Part shown: piece after piece, positions 15,819 through 27,053 of the stretch
How the letters are laid out: each line of letters begins with the position of its first letter
Position numbering within the stretch: the first letter of the stretch is position 1
From: Arthrobacter sp. CAU 1506
Lineage (GTDB): Bacteria > Actinomycetota > Actinomycetes > Actinomycetales > Micrococcaceae
NCBI RefSeq assembly: GCF_005047635.1
Contig: NZ_SUKC01000004.1
Coordinates: 1-64,000 of the forward strand
Reading direction: 5' to 3'
Length of the DNA: 64,000 nt
Position numbers and translations under genes: made by a program
The notes under the pieces: generated by a model
The model's database searches: none
What the model was told of the DNA's origin: nothing
What the model saw: only the letters and a program-made list of their open reading frames with translations

Positions 15819-17546
15819 TTATGCGTCCTTCTGGTCAGCGGGACCGGCCAGCTGGGCCGCCGGCACCGGAGTCGTCGGGGTGTGCCGCGGTGCGAGCTCC
15901 GGGTGGTGCAGGTCCAGCGCCGGGCGCTCCGACCGGATGCGGGGCAGCGAGGTGAAGTTGTGCCGCGGCGGCGGGCAAGAGGTGGCCCACTCCAGCGAGG
16001 CACCAAAGCCCCAGGGATCGTCAACTTCGACCTTCTTGCCGTTGCGCCAGGTGATGTACACGTTCCAGAAGAACGGGATCATCGAAGCGCCCAGCACGAA
16101 CGAAGCGACAGTGGAGAACTGGTTCATTGCGGTGAACCCGTCTTCCGGCATGTAGTCCGCGTAGCGGCGGGGCATGCCCTCAACACCCAGCCAGTGCTGG
16201 ATCAGGAAGGTGCCGTGGAAGCCGAGGAACAGCATCCAGAAGTGGATCTTGCCCAGACGCTCGTTGAGCATCTTGCCGGTCCACTTGGGCCACCAGAAGT
16301 AGAAGCCTGCGAACATGGCGAACACGACGGTACCGAAGACCACGTAGTGGAAGTGTGCCACCACGAAGTAGGTGTCGGAGACGTGGAAGTCCAGCGGCGG
16401 CGAAGCCAGGATGATGCCGGTCAGGCCACCGAAGAGGAAGGTGGCCAGGAAGCCCAGGCTCCACAGCATCGGTGTTTCGAACGTGATCGATCCGCGCCAC
16501 ATGGTGCCGATCCAGTTGAAGAACTTCACGCCCGTGGGGACCGCGATGAGCATGGTCATGAAGGCGAAGAACGGCAGCAGGACCGATCCGGTGACGTACA
16601 TGTGGTGTGCCCACACCGTCACGGACAGGGCAGCAATCGCGATGGTCGCGTAGACCAGACCCTTGTAGCCGAAGATCGGTTTGCGGCTGAACACCGGGAA
16701 GATTTCGGACACGATGCCGAAGAACGGCAGGGCGATGATGTACACCTCGGGGTGGCCGAAGAACCAGAACAGGTGCTGCCAGAGGATGGCGCCGCCGTTC
16801 TCCGGGTTGAAGATGTGTGCACCGAACCGTCGGTCAGCACCAAGCGCGAACAGGGCGGAGGCCAGCGGCGGGAACGCCATCATGACCAGGATGCCGGTGA
16901 CCAGCGTGTTCCAGGTGAAGATCGGCATCCGCCACATGGTCAGGCCCGGGGCCCGCATGGTGATGATGGTGGTGATGAAGTTGACCGAGCCAAGGATGGT
17001 GCCGAAGCCGGACAGCGCCAGGCCGAAGACCCAGAGGTCTCCGCCCACGCCGGGCGAGAACGTGGTGTTGGACAACGGCGCGTATGCGAACCAGCCGAAG
17101 GAGGCTGCGCCCTGCGGGGTGATGAAGCCGGCGACGGCGATGACGCTGCCGAACAGGAAGAACCAGAAGGCCAGCGCGTTCAAACGCGGGAAAGCTACGT
17201 CCGGGGCGCCGATCTGCAGCGGCATGATGACGTTGGCGAAGCCGGCGAACAGCGGGGTGGCGAACATCAGCAGCATCACCGTGCCGTGCATGGTGAAGAG
17301 CTGGTTGTACTGTTCCTTGGTCTGCAGGATCTGCATGCCCGGTTCGAACAGTTCGGCACGGATGACCAGGGCCATCACGCCGCCGAGGCAGAAGAAGATG
17401 AATGACGTGATCAGGTACATGTACCCGATGGTCTTGTGGTCCGTGGAGGTGATCCAGTTGACGACGATGCGCCCCTTGGACCTCGGGACGACGCGCGGAG
17501 CTACCGTGGTACCCCGGTCGTCAGCTGTGTATTCGTACGTTGACAC
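15819..17546 (-). CDS. ctaD: Cytochrome c oxidase subunit I
   Basis: A 575-residue catalytic subunit of the aa3 oxidase with twelve membrane helices. The active-site motifs are intact: [10 protein letters not shown] (Cu-B histidine and its cross-linked tyrosine), HHMYVTG (Cu-B histidines), and [10 protein letters not shown] (haem a and a3 ligands). It reduces oxygen to water and pumps protons. The GTG start ([11 protein letters not shown]) is 17 nt after ctaC. The C-terminal tail is hydrophilic and ends AGPADQKDA. Confidence 0.97.
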   Translation of the reverse strand: MSTYEYTADDRGTTVAPRVVPRSKGRIVVNWITSTDHKTIGYMYLITSFIFFCLGGVMALVIRAELFEPGMQILQTKEQYNQLFTMHGTVMLLMFATPLFAGFANVIMPLQIGAPDVAFPRLNALAFWFFLFGSVIAVAGFITPQGAASFGWFAYAPLSNTTFSPGVGGDLWVFGLALSGFGTILGSVNFITTIITMRAPGLTMWRMPIFTWNTLVTGILVMMAFPPLASALFALGADRRFGAHIFNPENGGAILWQHLFWFFGHPEVYIIALPFFGIVSEIFPVFSRKPIFGYKGLVYATIAIAALSVTVWAHHMYVTGSVLLPFFAFMTMLIAVPTGVKFFNWIGTMWRGSITFETPMLWSLGFLATFLFGGLTGIILASPPLDFHVSDTYFVVAHFHYVVFGTVVFAMFAGFYFWWPKWTGKMLNERLGKIHFWMLFLGFHGTFLIQHWLGVEGMPRRYADYMPEDGFTAMNQFSTVASFVLGASMIPFFWNVYITWRNGKKVEVDDPWGFGASLEWATSCPPPRHNFTSLPRIRSERPALDLHHPELAPRHTPTTPVPAAQLAGPADQKDA

Positions 17547-17563
17547 TTGTGGCCCTCGCTCCT

Positions 17564-18409
17564 TTACTTCGACGCTTCAGCGTAGGGGTTGCGGTCGTAC
17601 TCTTCGCCGATCTGGCCGTCCTTGAGCCGCGCCATCTGCGCCTCGAACTCAGCCTCGGAGACCACAGCGACGCGGAAGAGCATTTCGGAGTGGAATTCGC
17701 CACAAAGCTCGGCGCACTTGCCGTCGTAGATACCCTCACGGGTCGGGGTGAAGTTCAGGTAGTTGGTCTTGCCCGGGACCATGTCCACCTTCTGCAGGAA
17801 GGCGGGAACCCAGAACGAATGGATGACGTCGCGGGAGTTGATCTCCAACTCCACGCTCTTGTTCACCGGCAGGTAAAGCGTCGGCAGGGTCTCCGGAACG
17901 CCGGTCTCACCGGTCAGGTGTGCCTGCACGCCAGCGAAGTACTTGTCCTGCTTGACGTAGTTGAAGTCCCAGGCCCACTGCTTGCCGCGCACGTCGACGA
18001 CGACGTCCGGGTTGTCCGTCCGCGTGGTCAGGTTCGTGGTGGTCTTGTCCGTGAAGTAGAAGAAGACCAACACCATGACGATCGGGACCGCGGTGTAGAA
18101 GATTTCGAGCGGCAGGTTGTAGCTGAGCTGGCGGGGGTAGCCGGTCTCGCCCTTTCGCCGGCGGTAAGCGATGATGCACCAGAGGATCAAGCCCCAGGTC
18201 AGGACACCAACAGCCAGCGCGGCGATCCAACCATTAACCCACAAATCGATGATTTCCGGAGTGTGGTTAGTAACGTCCCGCTGCGTGGGCAACCAGCCCA
18301 GTTGGACTTCTTCTGAACATCCCGTCAACAACAACGCACCGACTGCGCCCAGACCAGTGGCCTTGGCAATTCTGGCGCGTCGACTGCCGGTTCGAACCTG
18401 CGAACTCAC
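17564..18409 (-). CDS. ctaC: Cytochrome c oxidase subunit II
   Basis: A 281-residue lipoprotein subunit that accepts electrons at a binuclear copper site. The lipobox LLTGC puts the lipidated cysteine at residue 31. Two membrane helices follow (about 55-80 and 102-122). The CuA ligands are readable: His197, Cys232, Glu234, Cys236, His240 and Met243, in HSFWVPAF and [12 protein letters not shown]. The GTG at 18409 is chosen because GAGGAAGG lies just before it. It is the first gene of ctaC-ctaD-ctaF; a dyad at 18512-18528 overlaps its promoter region. Confidence 0.95.
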   Translation of the reverse strand: MSSQVRTGSRRARIAKATGLGAVGALLLTGCSEEVQLGWLPTQRDVTNHTPEIIDLWVNGWIAALAVGVLTWGLILWCIIAYRRRKGETGYPRQLSYNLPLEIFYTAVPIVMVLVFFYFTDKTTTNLTTRTDNPDVVVDVRGKQWAWDFNYVKQDKYFAGVQAHLTGETGVPETLPTLYLPVNKSVELEINSRDVIHSFWVPAFLQKVDMVPGKTNYLNFTPTREGIYDGKCAELCGEFHSEMLFRVAVVSEAEFEAQMARLKDGQIGEEYDRNPYAEASK

Positions 18410-18492
18410 AGACGGCCCTTCCTCTTTGTTTCGTGCAAGTGATGGGGCCATGGCAGAGCAAAGCCCTGGCCTCATATCCAGTTTTACTACTC

Positions 18493-18528
18493 ACTGTAGA
18501 GCTTACCCGCACACATGACTTTCATGTG
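18493..18528 (-). promoter_or_regulatory. ctaC promoter region with 17-bp dyad
   Basis: A perfect inverted repeat CACATGA-N3-TCATGTG (18512-18528) overlaps the expected -35 position of a promoter whose -10 would be TACAGT (18493-18498) on the minus strand. Nothing T-rich follows, so it is less likely to be a terminator for erpA. It looks like an operator for the oxidase operon; the regulator is unknown. Confidence 0.5.
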
Positions 18529-18584
18529 ACAGGCTCCCCTGTGCGTCGGCCGCTGCTGCAGCCGGGGAACGCCCCCGCCAGCTG

Positions 18585-18971
18585 TTAGTGGAACGAGTCC
18601 CCACAGGCGCAGGAGCCACCGGCGTTCGGATTGTCGATGGTGAATCCCTGCTTGGAGATGGTGTCCTCGAAGTCAATCGAGGCGCCGGACAGATAAGGAA
18701 CGCTCATCTTGTCCACGACCACCTCAACGCCGTCGAAATCACGGACTGCGTCGCCGTCGAGCATCCGCTCGTCGAAATACAGTTGGTAGATCAGGCCGGA
18801 GCATCCGCCGGGCTGGACCGCAACCCGCAGGCGCAGGTCGGTACGGCCTTCCTGTTCCAGGAGACTGCGCACCTTCCCCGCTGCCACGTCGGTCAGAGCC
18901 ACTTCATGCGTGGGCAGTTCTGCGGTTTCTTCAGCCGTGGTGGGGGCGGATGAGTTGGTCGTTGCGCTCAT
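18585..18971 (-). CDS. erpA: A-type iron-sulfur carrier, ErpA/HesB family
   Basis: A 128-residue A-type iron-sulfur carrier. The three conserved cysteines that bind the cluster are present: one in GGCSG and two in GGSCACGDSF at the C-terminus. The N-terminal 20 residues are a low-complexity extension (TTNSSAPTTAEE). It delivers clusters to apo-proteins in Fe-S biogenesis. The ATG is preceded by AAGGA. It lies between the M20 peptidase and the oxidase operon on the same strand. The Rieske protein QcrA is encoded nearby, but no direct link is shown. Confidence 0.93.
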   Translation of the reverse strand: MSATTNSSAPTTAEETAELPTHEVALTDVAAGKVRSLLEQEGRTDLRLRVAVQPGGCSGLIYQLYFDERMLDGDAVRDFDGVEVVVDKMSVPYLSGASIDFEDTISKQGFTIDNPNAGGSCACGDSFH

Positions 18972-19110
18972 TGCACTTCCTTATCTATAACGGGCCGTCC
19001 GGTGACCTGCTGCTATTACTCAGTGGTGCGTCGGGCTACCGTTCCATCGTACGTCCCGACGCCCAAAATGGGATAACTTGGCCGGCCTCCGAGCCTTTCT
19101 GGACTCCGCT

Positions 19111-20490
19111 TCAGATGCCGTGCTCATTCACCCGCGCCAGCAGCAGCGCCTGAGCCAGGACCGCGTTGCGGAAGTCCCCCAGATGCAGCGACTCATTGGC
19201 CGAATGCGCCCGCGAATCGGGATCCTCCACACCGCTGATCAGGATCTGTGCCTGCGGATAGATCTCCGTCAGGTCAGCGATGAACGGGATCGATCCGCCC
19301 ATGCCGGCCTCCACCGGCCGAGTGCCCCAGGCCTGTTCCAGCGCCCACAGCGCGGCCTGGGCCGCGGGTGCGGCGGTATCGGTGGCGAAGGCCTGGCCCC
19401 GCTCCCCCGGCACGAACGTGGCCTCGGCCCCGAACGGCGCATGGGCAGCCACGTGGGCCGCTACCGCATCCATCGCCTGATCCGGGTCCTGGCCCGGCGC
19501 GAGGCGCAGGCTGATCTTGGCCCGGGCCGCAGGGATCAGCGTGTTGGAAGCCAGCTCCACACTGGGAGCGTCGATTCCGATCACGGAGAGGGCCGGCTTG
19601 TTCCACAGCCGGTCGGCGATGCTGCCGGTACCGGCCAGCTGCACTGACTCCAGCACCGAGGAATCGCGACGGAAGTCCTCTTCCGGGTAGTCGACCGACG
19701 CGGGCGAAGCAGAGACTAGCCCGTCGATGGCGACAGCGCCGTCGTCGTCGTGGAACGTGGCGATCAGCCGCGCGAGCAGGGTGGGCGCATCCAGCAGCGG
19801 ACCGCCGAACATGCCTGAATGGACGGCGTGTTCCAGTACGCGCAGTTCCACCGTGCCGTCGACGAGGCCGCGCAGGCTGGTGGTCAGGGCAGGAACGCCG
19901 ACCTTCCAGTTGCTGGAGTCGGCCACGATGATGGCGTCGGCCCGCAGCAGCTCGCGGTGGGTCTCGAGGAAAGAACGGAAGGTCGGCGAACCTGCTTCCT
20001 CCTCCCCCTCGAAGAAGAAGGTGACGCCGACGCCGAAGTCGTCGCCGAGGACCTCCAGCAGCGCCCGCAACGAGGCGAGGTGGACCATGATTCCGGCCTT
20101 GTCGTCGGCGGTGCCACGACCGTAGAGCCGCCCGTCGATCTCCGTGGCCTTGAACGGTTCGGTCCGCCACAGGGCCGGATCCCCCGGCGGCTGCACATCG
20201 TGGTGCGCGTACAGCAGGACGGTCGGCTTGCCCGCTGCTGCCGGACGGCGGGCCACCACCGCAGGGCCGCCGTCCGATTCGCCGTTCGGCACGCTGAGGA
20301 TCTGCACGTCCTCCAGCCCGAGCTCGCGGACCAAGCCGGCTACGGCGTCGGCGCTGCGGACCAAATCCTGCGGATCGAAGGCCGCCCAGGCGATGCCGGG
20401 GATGGAGACCAGCTGCTCCAGCGAGGAGATGGTGCGCCCCATGTCGGAGTCGACCGCGGCGGCGAGTTGTTGTACGTTCACATTGGTCAT
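19111..20490 (-). CDS. M20-family metallopeptidase (dipeptidase)
   Basis: A 459-residue zinc peptidase of family M20. The first metal ligand and catalytic region read YAHHDVQPPGD, with a second acid in GRGTADDKAG, and the catalytic glutamate and neighbour in FEGEEEAGSP. The dimerisation (lid) domain follows from about residue 190, and a late metal histidine appears in ANESLHLGDF. It probably hydrolyses di- or tripeptides or N-acyl amino acids in the cytoplasm. The ATG of MTNVNVQQLAAAV is chosen because the frame upstream reads as low-complexity noise. Confidence 0.92.
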   Translation of the reverse strand: MTNVNVQQLAAAVDSDMGRTISSLEQLVSIPGIAWAAFDPQDLVRSADAVAGLVRELGLEDVQILSVPNGESDGGPAVVARRPAAAGKPTVLLYAHHDVQPPGDPALWRTEPFKATEIDGRLYGRGTADDKAGIMVHLASLRALLEVLGDDFGVGVTFFFEGEEEAGSPTFRSFLETHRELLRADAIIVADSSNWKVGVPALTTSLRGLVDGTVELRVLEHAVHSGMFGGPLLDAPTLLARLIATFHDDDGAVAIDGLVSASPASVDYPEEDFRRDSSVLESVQLAGTGSIADRLWNKPALSVIGIDAPSVELASNTLIPAARAKISLRLAPGQDPDQAMDAVAAHVAAHAPFGAEATFVPGERGQAFATDTAAPAAQAALWALEQAWGTRPVEAGMGGSIPFIADLTEIYPQAQILISGVEDPDSRAHSANESLHLGDFRNAVLAQALLLARVNEHGI

Positions 20491-20602
20491 AGCCGCCACC
20501 CTACCGCCCGCCCAGCGCCTCGCGCCGATGCCCGCAAGGCAGCCGCCGGGCCGGTGCTTCACAGCTGGCGGATAGGCGCGGCCGGTCCGGTATTCTTGAC
20601 TG

Positions 20603-21184
20603 GTGTTCGGACGTAAAAAAGAGGCTCCCACGCCCCAAGAAACCATCGACCAGGCCAGCCCGGCCCAGCCCAAGGACGGCAAGGGCGCGCCAACACCTCG
20701 GCGCAAGGACCAGGAAGCTGCGCGGAAGCGCCCGCTGGTCCCGAACGACCGCAAGGCAGCGCGCGACGCCAACCGGCTTGCCCAGGCGGACCAGCGGCTG
20801 AAGATGCGCGAGGCGATGAACACGGGCGACGAGCGTTACCTGCCGTTCCGCGACAAGGGCCCGCAGAAGCGCTTTGTCCGCGACTTCGTCGACGCCCGCT
20901 GGGTGCTGGGCGAATTCCTGATTGTCTTCGCCCTGATCTTCGTGATCCTCAGCTTCGTCCGCGACCTCAACGTGCAGGCCTTCATCCTGGTGGGCTTCTG
21001 GGTGCTGCTGGGGCTGGTGGCCGTCGACGCGTTCATCCTGGGCCGGCAGCTGAAGAAGCGCCTGACCGCCAAGTTCGGCGAGGTGGAGCGCGGCGCCGTG
21101 TGGTACGGCGTCATGCGCGGACTGCAGTTGCGCCGGATGCGCCTGCCGAAGCCGCAGGTCAAGCGCGGAGAATACCCCAGCTGA
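20603..21184 (+). CDS. DUF3043 membrane protein
   Basis: A 193-residue actinobacterial protein of the DUF3043 family. The N-terminal 95 residues are highly charged (KKEAPTPQETIDQ, PRRKDQEAARKRP) and probably cytoplasmic. Two hydrophobic helices follow (about 105-125 and 128-150), then a basic C-terminal tail. TATTCT (20591-20596) precedes the GTG by exactly 6 nt, so translation may start at the 5' end of the mRNA. Function is unknown. It ends at a strong terminator and is convergent with pyrD. Confidence 0.85.
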   Translation: MFGRKKEAPTPQETIDQASPAQPKDGKGAPTPRRKDQEAARKRPLVPNDRKAARDANRLAQADQRLKMREAMNTGDERYLPFRDKGPQKRFVRDFVDARWVLGEFLIVFALIFVILSFVRDLNVQAFILVGFWVLLGLVAVDAFILGRQLKKRLTAKFGEVERGAVWYGVMRGLQLRRMRLPKPQVKRGEYPS

Positions 21185-21207
21185 TTCTGCGCGGAGAACA
21201 CCGCATC

Positions 21208-21243
21208 AAGGGTCGGGAGCAACGTTGCTCCCGACCCTTTTTC
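21208..21243 (+). terminator. Intrinsic terminator of the DUF3043 gene
   Basis: A perfect 16-bp palindromic stem (arms 21208-21223 and 21224-21239, beginning AAGGGTCGGGAGCAAC) followed by TTTTT. It lies 24 nt past the stop codon and may also serve pyrD on the other strand. Confidence 0.88.
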
Positions 21244-21289
21244 ATGCCCGATATGCTTGCCGGCCGAGTGGGGGCCGGCTTCGGTCTAG

Positions 21290-22357
21290 TCAGCGCCGCA
21301 ACTTCGCCAGGCCCCGGTTGATCCGGCTGGCCCAGAATGGCCCCTCGTACAGGAATGCCGTGTAGCCCTGCACCAGCGTGGCACCGGCATCCAGCCGCTC
21401 CTGGACGTCGTCGGCCGTCTCCACGCCGCCCACCGCCACCAGCACCAAGTCAGGTCCGACGGCGGTGCGCAGCCGGCGCAGCACCTCAAGCGACCGCTGC
21501 TTCAAGGGAGCACCGGACAGGCCTCCGTCGCCGCAGGCAGCGACCTTGGCGGGGTCGGACACCAAACCGTCGCGGGCAATGGTCGTATTGGTCGCGATAA
21601 TCCCGTCCAGCGCCAGTTCCAGCGCCAGCCGGGCGACGTCGTCGATGTCCTCGTCGCTGAGGTCGGGGGCGATCTTGACCAGCAGCGGCACATGCCGCCC
21701 GGCCGCCGTATCGGCCGTCTCCCGGACTGCCTGCAGCAGCGGCCGCAACGTCTCGACGCTTTGCAGCAACCGCAGGCCCGGCGTGTTCGGCGAGGACACA
21801 TTGACCACCAGGTAGTCGGCAGATGAGGCCAGCAGCCGGGTGCTCTTCAGGTAGTCCTCGGTGGCGTCGTCCAGTTCCACCACCTTGGTCTTGCCGATAT
21901 TGACGCCGATCACCGGGCGCAGCTCACCATACCGGGCGGCAAGGCCGCGTCGTGCGGCGGCGATCCGCGGTGCGACCGCCGCCGCGCCGTCGTTGTTGAA
22001 TCCCATCCGGTTAATCACGGCGCGGTCCTCGATCAGCCGGAACAGCCGGGGCTGTGCGTTGCCAGGCTGGGCGCTGCCGGTGATGGTGCCGACCTCCACC
22101 GCACCGAAGCCCAGATCCGCCAGCGCCTCGATGCCGTGGCCTTCTTTATCGAAGCCGGCAGCCAGGCCGAACGGCGACGGGAAGCGCAGTCCCAGGGCCT
22201 CGGTGGCCAGTGACGGATGCGGATGGGTCAGCCGCCGCAGCACGGCCCCGGCACCGCAGCGGTGTGCGGTCCGGATGAGCTGGAAACCGATTCGGTGTGC
22301 GCGCTCGGCGTCCATCCAGGAGAACGCGGCGCGGAAGAAGGCTGGGTACAGGCGCAT
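21290..22357 (-). CDS. pyrD: Dihydroorotate dehydrogenase, class 2
   Basis: A 355-residue membrane-associated, quinone-linked dehydrogenase of pyrimidine synthesis that oxidises dihydroorotate to orotate with FMN. Class 2 is shown by the N-terminal amphipathic extension (MRLYPAFFRAAFSWMDAERAHRIGF) and by the catalytic serine (Ser189 in NVSSPNTPG) rather than cysteine. Other FMN-site motifs are GFDKEGHGIEAL and NRMGFNNDG. The ATG of MRLYPAFF is chosen because the frame upstream is unlike this family. It is divergent from the hydrolase at 22416 by only 58 nt. Confidence 0.96.
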   Translation of the reverse strand: MRLYPAFFRAAFSWMDAERAHRIGFQLIRTAHRCGAGAVLRRLTHPHPSLATEALGLRFPSPFGLAAGFDKEGHGIEALADLGFGAVEVGTITGSAQPGNAQPRLFRLIEDRAVINRMGFNNDGAAAVAPRIAAARRGLAARYGELRPVIGVNIGKTKVVELDDATEDYLKSTRLLASSADYLVVNVSSPNTPGLRLLQSVETLRPLLQAVRETADTAAGRHVPLLVKIAPDLSDEDIDDVARLALELALDGIIATNTTIARDGLVSDPAKVAACGDGGLSGAPLKQRSLEVLRRLRTAVGPDLVLVAVGGVETADDVQERLDAGATLVQGYTAFLYEGPFWASRINRGLAKLRR

Positions 22358-22415
22358 GGTCCTAGTTTTCCGTGTGCGGGCCGCCGCACCAAACCGTGTC
22401 GCCTGAGGAGTTAGC

Positions 22416-23465
22416 ATGGGGTCAGCGACCGTGGCGAAAGGAAGGACCACCCTGGCGATGGCAGCCGACTGGCAGGAAGACATGCTCGGTGCGGAGTTCG
22501 AGTCCACCGTCCTGCAGGTTCCGGCCGTGGACGGGGCACCGCAGCGGGCCACGCTGGTCCGCTATCTGCCTCAGTCCCCGCAGCGCTCCCCCGGCGGCCA
22601 TGCCGTGCTGTACGTGCACGGCTGGAGCGACTATTTCTTCAACACCGAGTTGGCCGGATTCTGGCACCGACAAGGGGTGGCGTTTTACGCGCTGGATCTG
22701 CACCACCACGGCCGCAGTCTCCAGGAGGGCGAGCCCGCCGGCTTCGTCACGGATCTGCGCCAGTACGACGACGAGATCTCCCTGGCGCTGGAACTGATCG
22801 GCGAGGAAACCGGCGGGTCGGAGACCAACATCACGCTGATGGGACACTCCACCGGAGGGCTGGTGGCGTCCCTGTGGGCGGCCGAACATCCGGGCCGGCT
22901 GCGTGCGCTGGTGCTGAACAGCCCCTGGCTGGAAATGCATGGCAGCTCCTTGGTCCGCCGTGCAGCGGGAGCCGTGCTTGAACCGTTGGCCCGGATGAAG
23001 CCGGAGGCCGAGATCAAACTCCCCGTCCGGGGCTTCTATTACCGCAGCATCAGCCGCACGGCCGAGGGCGAGTGGGACCTGGACCCCAGGCTGCGTCCGC
23101 CGGAGTCCTTTCCGGTGCGGGCCGGCTGGCTCAGCGCCATCTGGGACGGGCAGGCGAAGGTTGCGAAGGGCCTCGACCTGGAGATTCCGGTGCTGGTGAT
23201 GTCCTCGACGCGCAGCATGAACGGACCGGTGTGGCATGAGGACATGAAGAACACCGACGTGGTGCTCGACATCCGCACGATGACCGAACGGGCGGTGCGG
23301 CTGGGCAGCAGCGTCACCATCGAGCAGGTGCAGGATGCCGTGCACGATGTCTTCCTCTCACGGTCGGACGTGCGCGACGACGCCTATGCTCGGCTGCAGC
23401 GCTGGGCACAGGCTTACATGCTGGGCACGAGCGAACGCCCGGCCCTTCCACCGCAAACCGCCTAG
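22416..23465 (+). CDS. Alpha/beta hydrolase, monoacylglycerol-lipase-like
   Basis: A 349-residue serine hydrolase. The oxyanion region reads [11 protein letters not shown], and the nucleophile serine sits in GHSTGGL near residue 145. The catalytic histidine is likely in [11 protein letters not shown] near residue 310. The lid region ([25 protein letters not shown]) suggests a lipid-like ester substrate, but that is only a guess. The ATG has GAGGAG at 5-nt spacing. The stop codon overlaps that of uppS through a shared palindromic CTAG. Confidence 0.88.
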   Translation: MGSATVAKGRTTLAMAADWQEDMLGAEFESTVLQVPAVDGAPQRATLVRYLPQSPQRSPGGHAVLYVHGWSDYFFNTELAGFWHRQGVAFYALDLHHHGRSLQEGEPAGFVTDLRQYDDEISLALELIGEETGGSETNITLMGHSTGGLVASLWAAEHPGRLRALVLNSPWLEMHGSSLVRRAAGAVLEPLARMKPEAEIKLPVRGFYYRSISRTAEGEWDLDPRLRPPESFPVRAGWLSAIWDGQAKVAKGLDLEIPVLVMSSTRSMNGPVWHEDMKNTDVVLDIRTMTERAVRLGSSVTIEQVQDAVHDVFLSRSDVRDDAYARLQRWAQAYMLGTSERPALPPQTA

Positions 23466-24262
23466 GCGCCGCCGGCGGCGGCAGCGTCCACAGCTCCCCC
23501 GTACCGGCGGTCGCGGCGGGCGTAGATGTCGATGGCCTCCCACAGCGTGCGCCGGTCGACATCGGGCCACAGGGTATCCATGAACACCATCTCGGCATAC
23601 GCCGACTGCCAGAGCATGAAGTTGGAGAACCGCTGCTCCCCGGAGGTGCGCAGGAACAAGTCGACGTCCGGCAGGTCCGGCTCGTCAAGGTAGCGCTGGA
23701 TGGTCTTTTCCGAGACCGACGACGCACGCAGCCTCCCGGCCGCAACGTCGGCGGCGATGGCGGCAGCGGCGTCGGCGATTTCCGCCCGGCCGCCGTAGTT
23801 CACGCACATGGTCAGGGTGCAGGTGGAGTTCCCGGCGGTCTGGCGCTCGGCGACCTCCAGTTCGTTGACCACCGACTTCCACAGCCGCGGCCGACGGCCG
23901 GACCAGCGGATGCGCACACCCCACGCGTCCAACTGGTCGCGCTGGCGCCGCAGCACGTCGCGGCTGAAGCCCATCAGGAAGCGCACCTCCTCCGGGGACC
24001 GCTTCCAGTTCTCGGTGGAAAAGGCGTACACGCTGACGTGTTTGACGCCGATCTCGATGGCGCCGGCCATCACGTCCAGCAGCGCGGCTTCACCGGCCCG
24101 GTGCCCCTCGGTGCGCGGCAGGCCGCGCTGGTTGGCCCAGCGGCCGTTGCCGTCCATCACAATGGCCACATGGTCCGGAACCAGCGCCGCAGGCAGGGTG
24201 GGCGGCTGGGCGCCGGACGGGTGCGGCCAGGGCTGCTGTGGTTGCCGGGAAGTTGGGGTCAC
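23462..24262 (-). CDS. uppS: Isoprenyl (undecaprenyl/decaprenyl) diphosphate synthase
   Basis: A 266-residue cis-prenyltransferase that elongates farnesyl diphosphate for the lipid carrier of cell-wall synthesis. The catalytic aspartate (Asp37) is in VMDGNGRWA, and the other active-site blocks read [15 protein letters not shown] and [11 protein letters not shown]. The GTG start overlaps the stop of recO (GTGA at 24259-24262), so they are translationally coupled. The first 25 residues are proline-rich and probably disordered. The exact chain length of the product cannot be told. Confidence 0.95.
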   Translation of the reverse strand: MTPTSRQPQQPWPHPSGAQPPTLPAALVPDHVAIVMDGNGRWANQRGLPRTEGHRAGEAALLDVMAGAIEIGVKHVSVYAFSTENWKRSPEEVRFLMGFSRDVLRRQRDQLDAWGVRIRWSGRRPRLWKSVVNELEVAERQTAGNSTCTLTMCVNYGGRAEIADAAAAIAADVAAGRLRASSVSEKTIQRYLDEPDLPDVDLFLRTSGEQRFSNFMLWQSAYAEMVFMDTLWPDVDRRTLWEAIDIYARRDRRYGGAVDAAAAGGA

Positions 24263-25011
24263 ACTCGCTCCACATGCTTGAGGGATTTCAGGGTTCGTTC
24301 CAGATGCCACTGCAGATAACTGGCCACCAGCCCGGCGGCCTCGCGGCGCGGACCGGTGGCCGAGGCGTCCGCCGCCGGCCAGTCGGCCGAGAGCAGGGCG
24401 GCTAGCAGCTCCATGGTTTGCGGCGCGGGCGAGGCCGATCCAGGCGGACGGCAGTCATGGCAGACCGCACCGCCCAGCGGCGCGTTGAAGGCGCTGTGCG
24501 GACCCGGAGCACCGCAGCGGGCACATTGGTCAAAACTGGGGGCCCAGCCTGCGGTCGCCAAGGCACGCAGCAGGTAGGAATCGAGGATCAGTTCGGGCGC
24601 GTGCACGCTGCGGCTCAGCGCGGAGAGCGCGCCGATGACCAGCCCGTACTGCGCGCTGGCGGATTCGCCGTCCACGTCGGTGAGTTTTTCCGCGGTCTCG
24701 CAGATCGCGGCCGCGGAGGTGTATTTGGTGTAGTCGGCGGCGATGTCCCGGCCATAGGGGCCCACCATCTGGGCCTGCGTGACAATGTCGAGGCTGCGTC
24801 CGGAGACCAGTTGCAGGTCCGCCACCATGAACGGTTCCAGCACCGCACCGAATTTGCTGCTGGTGCGGCGGACACCCTTGGCTACCGCCCGGATTTGGCC
24901 GTGCTGCTTGGTGAGCAAGGTGATGATGCGGTCGGCTTCGCCGAGTTTGTGGGTCCGCAAGATGACGCCCTGGTCCCGGTAGGTACGGGAGGCGAAAGAT
25001 CTGTTGGACAC
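24259..25011 (-). CDS. recO: DNA repair protein RecO
   Basis: A 250-residue recombination mediator. The N-terminal OB fold begins [25 protein letters not shown], and a zinc-binding Cys4 site (CARC near 162 and CHDC near 184) lies in the C-terminal domain. RecO loads RecA in the RecFOR pathway and anneals ssDNA. It starts at a GTG, with a GGGAG box just upstream, and its stop overlaps the uppS start. It is preceded by the leuA terminator, so it has its own promoter. Confidence 0.95.
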   Translation of the reverse strand: MSNRSFASRTYRDQGVILRTHKLGEADRIITLLTKQHGQIRAVAKGVRRTSSKFGAVLEPFMVADLQLVSGRSLDIVTQAQMVGPYGRDIAADYTKYTSAAAICETAEKLTDVDGESASAQYGLVIGALSALSRSVHAPELILDSYLLRALATAGWAPSFDQCARCGAPGPHSAFNAPLGGAVCHDCRPPGSASPAPQTMELLAALLSADWPAADASATGPRREAAGLVASYLQWHLERTLKSLKHVERV

Positions 25012-25031
25012 CGTTCTATTCTCCCACTAAA

Positions 25032-25068
25032 GCGGGCCTTCCCGCCGCGGTACGGCAGGAAGGCCCGC
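25032..25068 (-). terminator. Terminator of leuA
   Basis: A stem of 11 bp, GCGGGCCTTCC (25032-25042) and its complement (25058-25068), about 22 nt after the leuA stop on the minus strand, with no strong T-run. It separates leuA from recO. Confidence 0.7.
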
Positions 25069-25090
25069 AATGACGGTTTCGGCGCCGGAG

Positions 25091-26985
<1,895 letters not shown>

Positions 26986-26991
26986 AATTTC

Positions 26992-26997
26992 ACACTA
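26992..26997 (-). promoter_or_regulatory. -10 box of the leuA leader transcript
   Basis: TAGTGT on the minus strand, 6 nt before the GTG of the leucine leader peptide. No good -35 is seen. The same region must serve the divergent M13 peptidase gene, which starts at 27054. Confidence 0.5.
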
Positions 26998-27053
26998 GCA
27001 CGGTGCGTAGGATGTGAGGGAAACGCTGACACAACTATGAAATGAGGCGCCAC

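Noticed and set aside
12719-17405. Very long open frames opposite qcrB and ctaD (over 500 codons each)
   Set aside because: They run antisense to clear, conserved genes and have low-complexity, His/Gln/Glu-rich sequence typical of the third-position bias of high-GC DNA. No recognisable domain.
18537-18575. Terminator for erpA in the GC-rich stretch after its stop
   Set aside because: Only short imperfect complementary segments and no T-run were found; not reported as a feature.
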